DNA of 64,000 bases from Paenibacillus soyae. Its GTDB lineage: Bacteria; Bacillota; Bacilli; Paenibacillales; Paenibacillaceae. Shown piece after piece: positions 23,836-32,338 of this stretch. Each line of letters begins with the position of its first letter. The first letter of the stretch is position 1. The notes beneath the pieces are model-generated. The model was not told where the DNA came from, ran no database searches, and saw only the letters and a program-made list of their open reading frames with translations. The DNA lies in contig NZ_JANIPJ010000002.1 of assembly GCF_024623455.1 (NCBI RefSeq), positions 1 to 64,000 of the forward strand, in the 5' to 3' direction. The position numbers were made by a program, and so were the translations under genes.

Positions 23836-26127
23836 TTATACATAAACCGCGTGCTTGGAACGCGCGAGCTTCGTCGCTTCGACCATGTTGCGCAGAGCCG
23901 CGACGGTCTCTTCCGTTCCTCGCGTCTTCAGTCCGCAATCCGGATTAATCCAGAACAGCTTCGGATCGAGCACGCGCAAGGCGCGGTCGATCATGGCCGT
24001 CATCTCTTCCACCTGCGGCACGCGAGGGCTGTGAATGTCGTAGACGCCAAGCCCGATGCCAAGGCGATACGTATTCTCCTCGAAGCTGTGGATGAGCTCG
24101 CCGTGGCTGCGGGACGTTTCGATCGAGATAACGTCCGCGTCCATCGCTTCGATCGAATCGATCATGTCGTGGAATTCGCAGTAGCACATATGGGTATGAA
24201 TTTGCGTCGTATCCTGTACCGTACAGGTTGTCAGGCGGAATGCCTTGACCGCCCAATCGAGGTAAGCGGCTTGGTCTTCCTTCTTCAGCGGCAGCCCTTC
24301 GCGCACGGCCGGCTCGTCAACCTGGATCAAGCCGATGCCGGCTTTCTCGAGCGCCTCTACCTCTTGCCTCAGCGCGTACGCCAGCTGATAAGCAATCTGC
24401 TCGCGCGGAATGTCGTCCCGGACGAACGACCAATTCATGATCGTGACCGGTCCTGTTAGCATGCCCTTCACCGGACGGTTCGTCTTCGATTGGGCGTATG
24501 CCGTCTCCACCGTCGTCATCGGTTGATCGAACGCGACGTCGCCGTAAATAATCGGCGGCTTCACGCAGCGGGAGCCGTACGATTGCACCCATCCGAAGCT
24601 TGTGAAAGCGAAGCCTTCCAGCTTCTCGCCGAAAAACTCAACCATGTCCGTCCGCTCGAATTCGCCGTGAACGAGAACGTCAATTCCGATGTCCTCCTGC
24701 AGGCCGACCCACGTATCGATCTGCTCCCGGATGAACGACGCGTACTGTTCCTCGCTCCATTCTCCCTTCCGCCACAGCTGTCTGGCCTTGCGAACCTCGG
24801 CCGACTGCGGGAAGCTTCCGATCGTCGTCGTCGGAAGAAGCGGCAGCCGCCATTTCTCCTGCTGGGCTTCGTAACGCTTCGCGAAAGGCTGCTGTCTGGC
24901 CGGCTCTTGCGCGAGAATCGCCGCTACGGCTTTCTGCACATCGCCGCGATTTCGATCGCGGGACTGTCCCAGCGCCTGAAGCGCTTGCTCGGCCTGATCC
25001 AGCTGCTCTTTCACGGCTGCCTCGCCTTCATTAACCGCTTTGGCCAGCAGCACCAGCTCGTCCAGCTTTTCGTCCGCGAACGCAAGCGCGTCTCTCAGCT
25101 CCGGCAGCAGACGATCTTCGACGCTTGCCGTCACCGGCACATGCAGCAGACTGCAGGAGGATTGAATAATGAGGCGATCGGCGGATACGTAGGTCTGCAA
25201 TTCATTTAATAACGTTAACCTTTCGCGCAAGGAAGCCTTCCAGATGCCTCGGCCATCAATAACGCCGGCGCCGAGCACCTTGTCCTGCGGGAAGCCATGC
25301 TCTCTCAATGCTTTCATGCTGCCTTCGAGACCGTGCACGAAGTCCAGGCCGATTCCTTGAACCGGAAGCTTCACGAGCTCGCCGTAATGCTCCGCCGATT
25401 CGAAGTAGGTTTGCAGCAGGATGTTCAAGCTCGGAGCTGCGGCGACTAGCTTCTCGTAGACGGCATGCAGCCGGCCGAGCTCGTCGGCGCTTAATCCGTT
25501 CACAAGGATAGGCTCGTCGATCTGAACCCACTTCACGCCTTCCGCCTCAAGCTCAACAAGGATCTGGACGTACAGCGGCAGCAGCCGGTCCAGCCAAGCC
25601 CCAGCCTCGTCCGCTTTGTAGCCCTTGGACAGCTTGACGAACGTCAGCGGCCCGATCAGTACCGGTCTGCCTTCGATGCCCAGAGCTTCCTTCGCTTCGC
25701 GGTACGCCTGCAGCGGCTTGTTCTCGGTCAAAGCCGGCTCTCCGCCGTCCAGCTCCGGAACGATATAGTGATAGTTCGTGTTGAACCACTTCGTCATCTC
25801 GCTGGCCGTCGCTTCTTTCGTGCCGCGCGCGATTCCATAATACAGCGGTAAGGAGACGGGGCCGCCATCATAAGCGAACCGCTTCGGCACGAGGCCGAAC
25901 ATCGTGGCCGTATCCAGCACTTGATCATAATAGCTGAAGTCGTTCACCGGGATAATATCGATCCCCTTCGCTTGCTGCTTGCGCAAATGCTGAAGTCTAA
26001 GCTCGCGAAGCCGGGATTCGAACGTCCCTTCCTCCAGCTTGCCAGACCAGAACTCCTCCAAAGCTTTTTTCCACTCCCGATTCGCGCCAATGCGCGGATA
26101 TCCCAGCACGCTGCTCTTCGTCGTCAT
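23836..26127 (-). CDS. metE: Cobalamin-independent methionine synthase
   Basis: MetE moves the methyl group of 5-methyltetrahydropteroyl-triglutamate to homocysteine, the last step of methionine synthesis. The 763-residue length is full. The N-terminus has LGYPRIGANREWKKALE and the C-terminal barrel has the zinc site: HTHMCYCEF (His-x-Cys) and NPDCGLKTR with the third Cys. The FPQSAEVRKAR and IQVDEPAVREGLPL segments are also characteristic. The ATG follows GGGAG. No S-box or T-box fits in the short leader. A LysR gene directly upstream on the same strand and a triple repeat in the leader suggest LysR control. It ends at a bidirectional terminator. Confidence 0.96.
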   Translation of the reverse strand: MTTKSSVLGYPRIGANREWKKALEEFWSGKLEEGTFESRLRELRLQHLRKQQAKGIDIIPVNDFSYYDQVLDTATMFGLVPKRFAYDGGPVSLPLYYGIARGTKEATASEMTKWFNTNYHYIVPELDGGEPALTENKPLQAYREAKEALGIEGRPVLIGPLTFVKLSKGYKADEAGAWLDRLLPLYVQILVELEAEGVKWVQIDEPILVNGLSADELGRLHAVYEKLVAAAPSLNILLQTYFESAEHYGELVKLPVQGIGLDFVHGLEGSMKALREHGFPQDKVLGAGVIDGRGIWKASLRERLTLLNELQTYVSADRLIIQSSCSLLHVPVTASVEDRLLPELRDALAFADEKLDELVLLAKAVNEGEAAVKEQLDQAEQALQALGQSRDRNRGDVQKAVAAILAQEPARQQPFAKRYEAQQEKWRLPLLPTTTIGSFPQSAEVRKARQLWRKGEWSEEQYASFIREQIDTWVGLQEDIGIDVLVHGEFERTDMVEFFGEKLEGFAFTSFGWVQSYGSRCVKPPIIYGDVAFDQPMTTVETAYAQSKTNRPVKGMLTGPVTIMNWSFVRDDIPREQIAYQLAYALRQEVEALEKAGIGLIQVDEPAVREGLPLKKEDQAAYLDWAVKAFRLTTCTVQDTTQIHTHMCYCEFHDMIDSIEAMDADVISIETSRSHGELIHSFEENTYRLGIGLGVYDIHSPRVPQVEEMTAMIDRALRVLDPKLFWINPDCGLKTRGTEETVAALRNMVEATKLARSKHAVYV

Positions 26128-26200
26128 CTTGCAACACTCCCAATCGATTTGTTACAAGAAAGATAACATGATCCGGCCGGATGGAAGTAACTGTATAAAA

Positions 26201-26229
26201 CTATATCCCGCTATAGCCAAAAGCTATAT
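26201..26229 (-). promoter_or_regulatory. Putative LysR operator upstream of metE
   Basis: Three CTATAT/CTATAG elements start at 26201, 26211 and 26224. The last two form the dyad ATAGC-N5-GCTAT (26213-26227). This fits a LysR T-N11-A type box with an extra half-site. It lies about 85-100 bases upstream of the metE start, between the LysR gene stop and metE. Confidence 0.55.
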
Positions 26230-26234
26230 CGGAC

Positions 26235-27140
26235 CTATGATTGCATAGTAGCTTCCTTAAGCGCTTCGATATAAGCCGTTCCGAGCAGCGACAGCGTCAT
26301 GTTGCGATGGGAGATCCAGCCGACGTGCATGCTCTCGTCGATGGCCAGCGGCACGGGAATAATTTCATTGCCATTCAGATCGGAGCTCAGCACGCCCGTC
26401 GAGATGGTATAACCGTTCAGTCCGATCAGCAAGTTGAACAGCGTGGCGCGATCGTTGACTTGAATACTCTTCTTGTGCGTTAGCGTGCTTAATATTTCCT
26501 CCGAGAAATGAAAGGAGTTGTACTCCCCCTGATCAAAGCTGAGACAAGGGAAATCCTGCAGATCCTCGATCGTGACGACGGCTTGCTTGGCTAAGGGATT
26601 ATGAATGCTGATGAACACATGGGGCTTCGCCGTAAACAATCTCGTGAACTGCAGATTCGCCGATTTCAGCAGCTTATTAATGACTTTCTCGTTGAATTCG
26701 TTCAGATAGAGGATGCCGATCTCGCTCCGCATCGTCCTCACGTCTTCGATAATTTCATAGGTTTTGGTCTCTCGCAGCATCAGCTCGTATTCGTCGTGCC
26801 CGTATTGGCGGACGAGCTGGACGAAGGCGTTCACCGCGAACGCGTAGTGCTGGGTCGATACCGAGAAATGCTGCTTGGACGGCTTCGCGTTCAAATAGCG
26901 GCTCTCCAGCAGCTCGGCCTGCTCCACGACCTGACGGGCGTAGCTCAGAAACTCCACGCCCTCTTTGGACAGCGTAATGCCTTTGTTCGTACGCTCGAAA
27001 ATCGAAATGCCCAGCTCTTCCTCCAGATCTTTAATGGCATTAGATAAACTGGGCTGCGATATAAATAACCGTTTGGCCGCCTCGTTGATCGAGCCGCGGT
27101 TCGCGACCTCGATCACGTATTTCAGTTGCTGCAGGGTCAC
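26235..27140 (-). CDS. LysR-family regulator, probably of metE
   Basis: The N-terminus is a LysR winged helix: TLQQLKYVIEVANRGSINEA, then AKRLFISQPSLSNAIKDLEEELG. The remainder is the two-lobed effector-binding domain. The frame opens at a GTG at 27149, but the GTG at 27140 has AAAGGAG eight bases upstream and gives the family-typical start Met-Thr-Leu-Gln-Gln-Leu-Lys-Tyr. It lies 107 bp upstream of metE on the same strand, with a dyad between them. By analogy with methionine or cysteine regulators of Gram-positive bacteria it may sense homocysteine or O-acetylserine. That ligand assignment is inference. Confidence 0.9.
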   Translation of the reverse strand: MTLQQLKYVIEVANRGSINEAAKRLFISQPSLSNAIKDLEEELGISIFERTNKGITLSKEGVEFLSYARQVVEQAELLESRYLNAKPSKQHFSVSTQHYAFAVNAFVQLVRQYGHDEYELMLRETKTYEIIEDVRTMRSEIGILYLNEFNEKVINKLLKSANLQFTRLFTAKPHVFISIHNPLAKQAVVTIEDLQDFPCLSFDQGEYNSFHFSEEILSTLTHKKSIQVNDRATLFNLLIGLNGYTISTGVLSSDLNGNEIIPVPLAIDESMHVGWISHRNMTLSLLGTAYIEALKEATMQS

Positions 27141-27155
27141 ATGCCTCACTCCTTT

Positions 27156-27740
27156 CTATCTTCTGTACAGCATCGTGACGAGGAATCCGCCGATAAACCC
27201 GCCTAGATGCGCGTACAGATCGACGTTAGGCGTAATAATCGAGTAGATGACGCCGACGGCGAAGATGGTTAGAAACGTTTTGCGAATCGTATGGCCAACG
27301 GCGCTCTTGCGGAATAACGTCAAAGCAATATAAGAAGCATAGACGCCATAGATCGCTCCGGACGCGCCAGCCCCCACATAGGGATCCTGATGCAGGTATA
27401 AGCTGACTACGTTGCCTATCAGCCCGGAAGCCAGGTACAAGAGAAGGAAACGCCACTTGCCGAACAACGTTTCGAGCGGGGCCGCGAATATATATAAAGC
27501 GAACCCGTTCATCAGCAGATGCATAAACCCGATATGCAGGAACATCGCGCTGACGAAGTCCCATGGCTCCAGAAACCCCGGTTCATTGGTGACCGCGCCG
27601 AATTGGAGCAGCGTCAGGACGCTCTTGGAGGAGCCTGTCACCTCCATGGCGACGAATAGCGCGATGTTTATCGCCAGCAGTAGGCTCACGACGGGATAAT
27701 GTCGGACATACTCTTTCAAGCTTTCGTTTCGCTGAAACAT
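27156..27740 (-). CDS. Rhomboid-family intramembrane serine protease
   Basis: Rhomboids cleave membrane proteins within the lipid bilayer. This is the minimal six-helix form (about 194 aa). The catalytic Ser is in GAGASGAIYG (about residues 120-129) and the His in YAHLGGFIGG in the last helix; the L1-loop-like FLEPWDFVSAMFLHIGFMH region is present. The ATG at 27746 is crowded by the ribosome site; the ATG at 27740 is nine bases from GGAAGG and is preferred. It is upstream of the LysR gene by about 15 bp on the same strand, so the regulator may be co-transcribed with it. Substrates are unknown. Confidence 0.9.
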   Translation of the reverse strand: MFQRNESLKEYVRHYPVVSLLLAINIALFVAMEVTGSSKSVLTLLQFGAVTNEPGFLEPWDFVSAMFLHIGFMHLLMNGFALYIFAAPLETLFGKWRFLLLYLASGLIGNVVSLYLHQDPYVGAGASGAIYGVYASYIALTLFRKSAVGHTIRKTFLTIFAVGVIYSIITPNVDLYAHLGGFIGGFLVTMLYRR

Positions 27741-27783
27741 GCACATCTTCCTTCCTGTATGACTAGATGAGGGTGGACTGACG

Positions 27784-27821
27784 AAAAAAAAGGTCCATAC
27801 CCGGTAATCGGGTATGGACCT
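27784..27821 (-). terminator. Terminator after spoIIP
   Basis: AGGTCCATACCCG-GTAAT-CGGGTATGGACCT is a 13-bp perfect stem followed on the minus strand by eight T, 30 bases past the spoIIP stop. Confidence 0.92.
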
Positions 27822-27852
27822 AGTATACTAGGAGTTTCGGCCTTATCCAAAC

Positions 27853-28911
27853 TTAGCTTTCTTCCGCGATGAGGATGGCCATCACCTCGGCGAGCGCGTC
27901 AGCCGTCCGGTTCAGCTCCTCGAAGGAGTTGTCGACTCCGCCGACCTCGACCACCAGGCTGTTCGGAGACAAGCTCTGGTTAAACTCGGCGTTGCCCGTT
28001 CCCGGACCTTTGTTCAGCACGCCCCGCGATATGCCCGGATATTTCTCGTTCAACAGCTTGTCCAGACGGAGGGCGAGCTTTTCGTTTTCCTTCCAGTTTT
28101 TGTTTTTTTGCCCGATAACGAACATCACTTTGGCATAGTTTTTGCCTTTGATGCCCACGGTTGTTTTTTTCCACTTTTGCGAATCCCGGTGTAGGTCCAG
28201 GAAGTAGTCGACGCTTTCCGTATTGGCCATCACTTCCGCGACGGTGGTTTTGGAGTATTTGTAGGAATACGAATAGTGGAAGCCCTTCACCGTCGTCGGA
28301 TAATCCGTTTTCGAATGAATGGTCCCGATGCCCCGCTTCGTGAGCTGCTCCGACAGCCTTTTCCCTACGTTTGTAATATTTTTGGTCGAGGAGCTGGCGT
28401 CCTTCGCCCCTTTCTTAAGCTCGGGGAAAAACGATTCTCGGTTATGCGTGTGATAGACCAGCACTTTCGGCTCCGGCTTCGTTTCGGGCTTGGTCTCGAC
28501 CTTGGTCTCCGCCTTCTCCTCGTTCTTTGGCGGCTCCGAATGTGCAGGCTTATTCGATTCCTCGGCAGCCTGTCGCTCATCGACGGACGGCGTTTCTTCA
28601 GGCTTGTCAGGCTTGTCCGATTGCTCCAGCTCCGTGCTTATGACGGAGCGATTCGGCAAACCTTCTATCTGCGCCGCGGATGAAGCCTTCTGCTGCTGAA
28701 GGAAGATAGGCAGCTCCGTGGCGGCGTTTGGAGTTGGCTCAGGGTTATTTAATCCCATTAACGATTGTGCGGCAGGGTGGTCGGAGTTAAGCAACGTGAT
28801 CGATATGAACAGCATCGCGGACGCCAGGCAGATCAGAACAAAAGCTTTCCCTGACGACAAAGCCCATCTGGCTTTTAAACTGAATGATGATTTCCGATTG
28901 ATTCGATGCAT
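27853..28911 (-). CDS. spoIIP: Stage II sporulation protein P, peptidoglycan amidase/endopeptidase
   Basis: SpoIIP works with SpoIID and SpoIIM to thin septal peptidoglycan during engulfment in sporulation. The protein has an N-terminal membrane anchor (about residues 22-44), a ~100-residue low-complexity Pro/Glu/Lys-rich linker, and the SpoIIP catalytic domain: VLVYHTHNRESF, YFLDLHRDSQ and VVEVGGVDNSFEEL, which hold the zinc-binding His and Glu residues. TAGGAGG precedes the ATG. It is monocistronic with its own terminator. The classical neighbour gpr is absent, so this may be a second spoIIP copy. A sporulation-sigma promoter is expected upstream (28912-28975) but I could not identify it with confidence. 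Confidence 0.9.
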   Translation of the reverse strand: MHRINRKSSFSLKARWALSSGKAFVLICLASAMLFISITLLNSDHPAAQSLMGLNNPEPTPNAATELPIFLQQQKASSAAQIEGLPNRSVISTELEQSDKPDKPEETPSVDERQAAEESNKPAHSEPPKNEEKAETKVETKPETKPEPKVLVYHTHNRESFFPELKKGAKDASSSTKNITNVGKRLSEQLTKRGIGTIHSKTDYPTTVKGFHYSYSYKYSKTTVAEVMANTESVDYFLDLHRDSQKWKKTTVGIKGKNYAKVMFVIGQKNKNWKENEKLALRLDKLLNEKYPGISRGVLNKGPGTGNAEFNQSLSPNSLVVEVGGVDNSFEELNRTADALAEVMAILIAEES

Positions 28912-29010
28912 AGTAACCTCCTAAACTGCGAAACTTTGAGAGATTCCTATACTTATGTGCGCCGGACAAGCTTTAGAATGGGAGGAAGGCCCCAAACACC
29001 GAACCCGCAC

Positions 29011-29052
29011 AAAAAAACAGCCCCGGAATGTCCCATGACCCGAGGCTGTTTG
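29011..29052 (-). terminator. Terminator after the small lipoprotein gene
   Basis: AAACAGCC pairs with GGCTGTTT, extended by CCGG/CGGG pairing, around a ~15-base loop, followed by seven T on the minus strand. Confidence 0.8.
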
Positions 29053-29058
29053 ATCCTT

Positions 29059-29499
29059 CTATTTCGCGGCAATGCCGCTTTTGATCAGCGCGACCTTATG
29101 ATCTTGAATTTCGCTCTCCACAAGAGCGGCACCCTGCTCGTTCACTTCATAGGTCCAACTGCTGACGACCTCCCGGTCGCTTATCGTTACATTCCAATCC
29201 TTGACAAGCTTGACGACAAAATGATTTTGCTCGGTCCGCGTTACTGCCGTCGTCCACTCCACGTTCAGCGCCATTCCAAGCTTTCCGCCTGCCTCATCTA
29301 CGAATTTCGTTGTCCCGGGAATCAAAGGAAAATGATCGGAGTCGTTGTTTCTTGCCTCGATCACCGTTCGAATCGCCTCGTTTTCGGTCAGCGGCGGCCT
29401 CGAAGGTTCACCAGCCGATTGTTCCGATGTGCCGCAGCCGGCGAGCACTACGAGAAGGCAGCTTAACCAGCTCCACGCGAAGTGTCTGATCTTGTTCAT
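29059..29499 (-). CDS. Putative lipoprotein of unknown function
   Basis: A lipoprotein signal peptide ends in LLVVLAGC (lipobox Cys at about residue 22), then a Ser/Pro-rich linker and a ~110-residue soluble domain beginning LTENEAIRTVIEARN. The beta-rich later part (TKFVDEAGGKLGMAL, HFVVKLVKDWNVTISD, SSWTYEVNEQGAALVESE) looks like a PepSY/NTF2-like small domain, but I do not recognise a named family. The ATG has an AGAGGTGATACC ribosome site upstream. It stands alone with its own terminator, and nothing in its neighbours suggests a role. Confidence 0.75.
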   Translation of the reverse strand: MNKIRHFAWSWLSCLLVVLAGCGTSEQSAGEPSRPPLTENEAIRTVIEARNNDSDHFPLIPGTTKFVDEAGGKLGMALNVEWTTAVTRTEQNHFVVKLVKDWNVTISDREVVSSWTYEVNEQGAALVESEIQDHKVALIKSGIAAK

Positions 29500-29556
29500 T
29501 AGGTATCACCTCTACCTAACTATGACGACGAAAACAAAGGTCAAGTTGCAGCTGCA

Positions 29557-29697
29557 TTAAGATTGCGCCACGTGAGCGTATGGCGCCTTGTCCGCGACGA
29601 GATTCAGACGAATGTTATGCTCCAGGAACGCCTTGCAGCCGCACAGAACCATCGTGTACCCGCCTATGGAATCGATCGCTATGCTCACATTTCCCAT
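29557..29697 (-). CDS. Small protein of unknown function (46 aa), downstream of a GNAT gene
   Basis: The ATG at 29697 is preceded by GGAAGG at an eight-base spacing, and the frame runs 46 residues to a TAA. The sequence begins MGNVSIAIDSIGGYTM and contains Cys-Gly-Cys near residue 20. It follows the GNAT acetyltransferase stop by 24 bp on the same strand, so it may be the last gene of the MFS-GNAT unit. No family recognised. The strong ribosome site is the main evidence that it is translated. Confidence 0.5.
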   Translation of the reverse strand: MGNVSIAIDSIGGYTMVLCGCKAFLEHNIRLNLVADKAPYAHVAQS

Positions 29698-29721
29698 ACG
29701 AACAACCTTCCTTCTTATGAT

Positions 29722-30192
29722 TTAGAGCTCTCTCAAATACCAAGCGTCGCAAGCGAAATGCTCCGATCCGTCAAGCGGCTCATCCAACGGCTTGAATCCG
29801 TTCTTCTCATAGAACCTGCCCGCCGCTATCATGTTCGACAGCGTTTCGAGATAACAGAGCTTATAATGCATCTTGGCAAAGGCCAAAGCCTTCTCCAGAA
29901 GCTCCCGCGCGATACCCGTTCCTCTGGCCCGGGGGAGCAAATACATTTTCTGCAGCTCGCAGACCTCGCCGTTGTCCCCGAACTCCGCGATTCCGCAACC
30001 GCCGACAATCTCCCCGTTCTGAAGCGCGACCCAATAAGCCCTGCCCTCACGGCCGTAATAACCGTAAAGGTTGCTCATGCTGTCGTCCGCCCAAGCAAGC
30101 CCTTCTCTATTACCTCCGAACTCGATCAAGCATTCTCTAATAACCTTCTCGATGGCCGCGTTATCGGCCTCTTCCAATACTCTAATAAACAA
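29722..30192 (-). CDS. GNAT-family N-acetyltransferase
   Basis: Acetyl-CoA-dependent acetyltransferase fold. The acetyl-CoA loop is seen in YLLPRARGTGIARELLEKAL (the R-x-x-G-x-G/A motif), with GCGIAEF before it and AGRFYEKNGFKPL at the C-terminus. The open frame extends upstream inside the transporter gene. The TTG at 30192 has TTGGAGG eight bases before it, 16 bp after the transporter stop, and gives 156 residues. It is co-transcribed with the upstream MFS gene, which may export the same compound or its product. Substrate unknown. Confidence 0.85.
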   Translation of the reverse strand: MFIRVLEEADNAAIEKVIRECLIEFGGNREGLAWADDSMSNLYGYYGREGRAYWVALQNGEIVGGCGIAEFGDNGEVCELQKMYLLPRARGTGIARELLEKALAFAKMHYKLCYLETLSNMIAAGRFYEKNGFKPLDEPLDGSEHFACDAWYLREL

Positions 30193-30208
30193 CTGCGTTC
30201 CCTCCAAG

Positions 30209-31507
30209 TTAGCTGTGTTTCTTCGACCAGATGACAACGGGAATGAGCAGCAGCGACAACAAACCTCCGGCAAGCGACAACGTCGCGTAGCTTGTATAGG
30301 CCGCGACGACGCCGGACAAAGCCCCGCTGGACGCGCCGGCAAGCGCGACAAACACGTCAATGCTTCCCTGCGTCTTGGCCCTCTCCGCTTGCGTCGTCGA
30401 ATCTACGATGAGCGCGGTGCCGCTAATTAGGCCTAGATTCCAGCCTAGCCCAAGCAAAGCCAACGCGATAATAAGCGATAGCATCGAATTCGCCGGTCCA
30501 AATGCGGCAAGCAAGCCAGCCGCAAGCAAGATCGCGCCGGATGCGCTTGCCATAACCAGTCTGCCCAGCTTGTCGATCAGCCTGCCCGTCACAAGCGAAT
30601 GCAGGAACATCGCACCGACGTGGATGCCGATCACGAGGCCGACTTCGCTTAATCCATGTCCGTGATGCCGCATATGTACGGGGGTCATCGTCATGATTGC
30701 CACCATGACGAGCTGGGTCAACACCATAATCGAAGCCCCGAGGATAATCCCCTTCCTCGAGGTTTGGATAAGAGGCCGAGTCGTTCCGGGGTTCTGCCGC
30801 GCCGCTTCCCGGTCGGCTTCGGCCAGGGCCTTCGCCACGATAAGCGGATCGGGTCTTAGCCATATGAACAGAACGGATCCCGCGAGCAGGAAAGCGACTC
30901 CCGCAAGCAAGAACGGTCCCGCCAGTGGCGGAACGTTCACGGATGCCGCGAAACGCCCCATCACGTCCACCAGGTTGGGACCGGCTACCGCACCAAACGT
31001 TGTCGACACTAGCGCGATGCTTACGGCTGTCGCCCGTTGATTAGGCAGCGCTAAATCCGTTCCCGCATATCGTGCGATTAAGTTGGAAGCCGTTCCGGAG
31101 CCATAAATAAATAATGATAAGAACAGAAGAACAACATTGTCCAGAACCGCAGCGGTTACGATCCCGGCTGCGCCGAGCGCTCCCGCGAAGAAGCCGCCCG
31201 CCAGGCCGTTCCGCCTTCCGTGCCTGCCTGACATGCGGCCGACGAGCAGCGACGCGATGGCCGATCCGAGCGTAAGCAGCGCCGTCGGGATCCCGGCGTA
31301 CCGGTCCGTGCCGAGCATATCCTGCGCGAGCAAAGCCCCTACCGTAATGCCGGCCGCTAGTCCCGCTCCTCCGAACAGCTGCGAGAAGACCACCGTCCAT
31401 AATGTCCGGCGATATAACCGCTCCCTATGCTCCGGCCCATAGACGGCAAGCCCGTTCATGGAAGACTTCCTCCGCTGCGCCGCCAAAGGTTCGATTTGGC
31501 TCTCCAT
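30209..31507 (-). CDS. Major facilitator superfamily transporter
   Basis: Twelve membrane helices over 432 residues with the MFS motif GRMSGRHGRRNGLAGG between helices 2 and 3 and a matching GRLIDKLGRLVMAS in the second half. The central cytoplasmic loop is long and charged (about residues 205-235). It probably extrudes a small molecule with protons. It is upstream of a GNAT acetyltransferase, a pairing common in drug or metabolite resistance, but the substrate cannot be inferred. AGGTGGGAGAGG precedes the ATG. Confidence 0.88.
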   Translation of the reverse strand: MESQIEPLAAQRRKSSMNGLAVYGPEHRERLYRRTLWTVVFSQLFGGAGLAAGITVGALLAQDMLGTDRYAGIPTALLTLGSAIASLLVGRMSGRHGRRNGLAGGFFAGALGAAGIVTAAVLDNVVLLFLSLFIYGSGTASNLIARYAGTDLALPNQRATAVSIALVSTTFGAVAGPNLVDVMGRFAASVNVPPLAGPFLLAGVAFLLAGSVLFIWLRPDPLIVAKALAEADREAARQNPGTTRPLIQTSRKGIILGASIMVLTQLVMVAIMTMTPVHMRHHGHGLSEVGLVIGIHVGAMFLHSLVTGRLIDKLGRLVMASASGAILLAAGLLAAFGPANSMLSLIIALALLGLGWNLGLISGTALIVDSTTQAERAKTQGSIDVFVALAGASSGALSGVVAAYTSYATLSLAGGLLSLLLIPVVIWSKKHS

Positions 31508-31621
31508 ATGCCTCTCCCACCTTTCTTTTATGGTTAATCGCTATCGATCTCTATGATGGATAATCGTTATCGTAAGCCTGCCATAACGCAATGTCAATAC
31601 CGCGCTTTTCAAATAAAATGC

Positions 31622-31647
31622 AAAAAAAGAACCGCTCGCGCGGTTCT
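31622..31647 (-). terminator. Terminator after the 127-aa hypothetical gene
   Basis: GAACCG-CTCGCG-CGGTTC with seven T following on the minus strand. Confidence 0.82.
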
Positions 31648-31669
31648 GCAGTCGGATAAGGTGAAATCA

Positions 31670-32053
31670 TTAGATCAGTGCGCCTTCATCTTCTAGAATG
31701 CGTGCGGCTTCCTCCGCATATTCGTCCTTCACGATGACCGTGAGCAAGATATTGCGTCCCGTCACCCTGTTGTCCGGTCCCCCGGAGCTAAGGCCGCTTG
31801 CGCTGACGCTGGCCGCCGCCAGAACGCTTGCATTATGCTCGAAATCGCCGCCCAAGGTCAAATACCCAAGGCCCGGAAAATTGCCGGTAAGCGGATTGCT
31901 TGTTTCCACATTCCCGTCTCCCGGATAACCGTCAATTGTATTTATCGAGCTGGCAACGACGTTTTGCGGGTCCAGCTTCTTCATTGCCTGATCGGCTTGA
32001 TCGGGACGATGGAAGAAAGCCAAGATGTTTGTTTCATATTCATGTTCTGCCAT
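31670..32053 (-). CDS. Conserved-looking hypothetical protein (127 aa)
   Basis: The protein starts MAEHEYETNILAFFHRPDQA and has a possible ferredoxin-like pattern (beta strand, helix DQADQAMKKL, strands), a Gly/Asn-rich middle and a C-terminal TVIVKDEYAEEAARILEDEG. It vaguely recalls small general-stress proteins of the YflT type, but I am not sure of any family. GAGGG lies about ten bases upstream of the ATG. It has its own terminator, and a 28-residue basic peptide gene lies just upstream on the same strand. Both could be stress or spore genes; that is a guess from composition. Confidence 0.65.
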   Translation of the reverse strand: MAEHEYETNILAFFHRPDQADQAMKKLDPQNVVASSINTIDGYPGDGNVETSNPLTGNFPGLGYLTLGGDFEHNASVLAAASVSASGLSSGGPDNRVTGRNILLTVIVKDEYAEEAARILEDEGALI

Positions 32054-32086
32054 TCTCTAGGATCCCTCGCTTATAGAACGCCCTCA

Positions 32087-32173
32087 TTATTTGTTGTTCT
32101 TCTTGGATTCCGCCACTTCGGAATCTTTGTTATTGCCAGGGTTGCCTTTGCGTTTCACGGTTCCTCTTGCCAT
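32087..32173 (-). CDS. 28-residue Lys/Asn-rich peptide, possibly spore-associated
   Basis: The ATG at 32173 has AAGGAGGGATTAAG directly upstream, an excellent ribosome site. The frame ends with TAA after 28 codons (MARGTVKRKGNPGNNK at the start, ESKKNNK at the end). The small, basic, Gly/Asn/Lys-rich composition resembles minor small acid-soluble spore proteins, but no family is recognised. It is 33 bp upstream of the 127-aa hypothetical gene and may share a transcript with it. Confidence 0.6.
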   Translation of the reverse strand: MARGTVKRKGNPGNNKDSEVAESKKNNK

Positions 32174-32338
32174 CTTAATCCCTCCTTGCTAATCCGTCGT
32201 TCAACCTCATTCTGTCCATGCGAATCGGCCAATATGTATGAGGACGCATCCGATAATCGTCATGCATACAGGCATCCCCGATTATCCATCCTAATGAGAT
32301 CGAACCGGACTCCATGGATAAGAGGTGCTACTCGGCTT

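Noticed and set aside
26128..26234. S-box or T-box in the metE leader
   Set aside because: The leader is too short and lacks the conserved blocks of either riboswitch.
31835..32338. N-terminal extension of the MFS gene at 32339
   Set aside because: It overlaps a hypothetical gene and a micro-gene on the other strand and adds no MFS-like sequence; the ATG at 32339 has the ribosome site.
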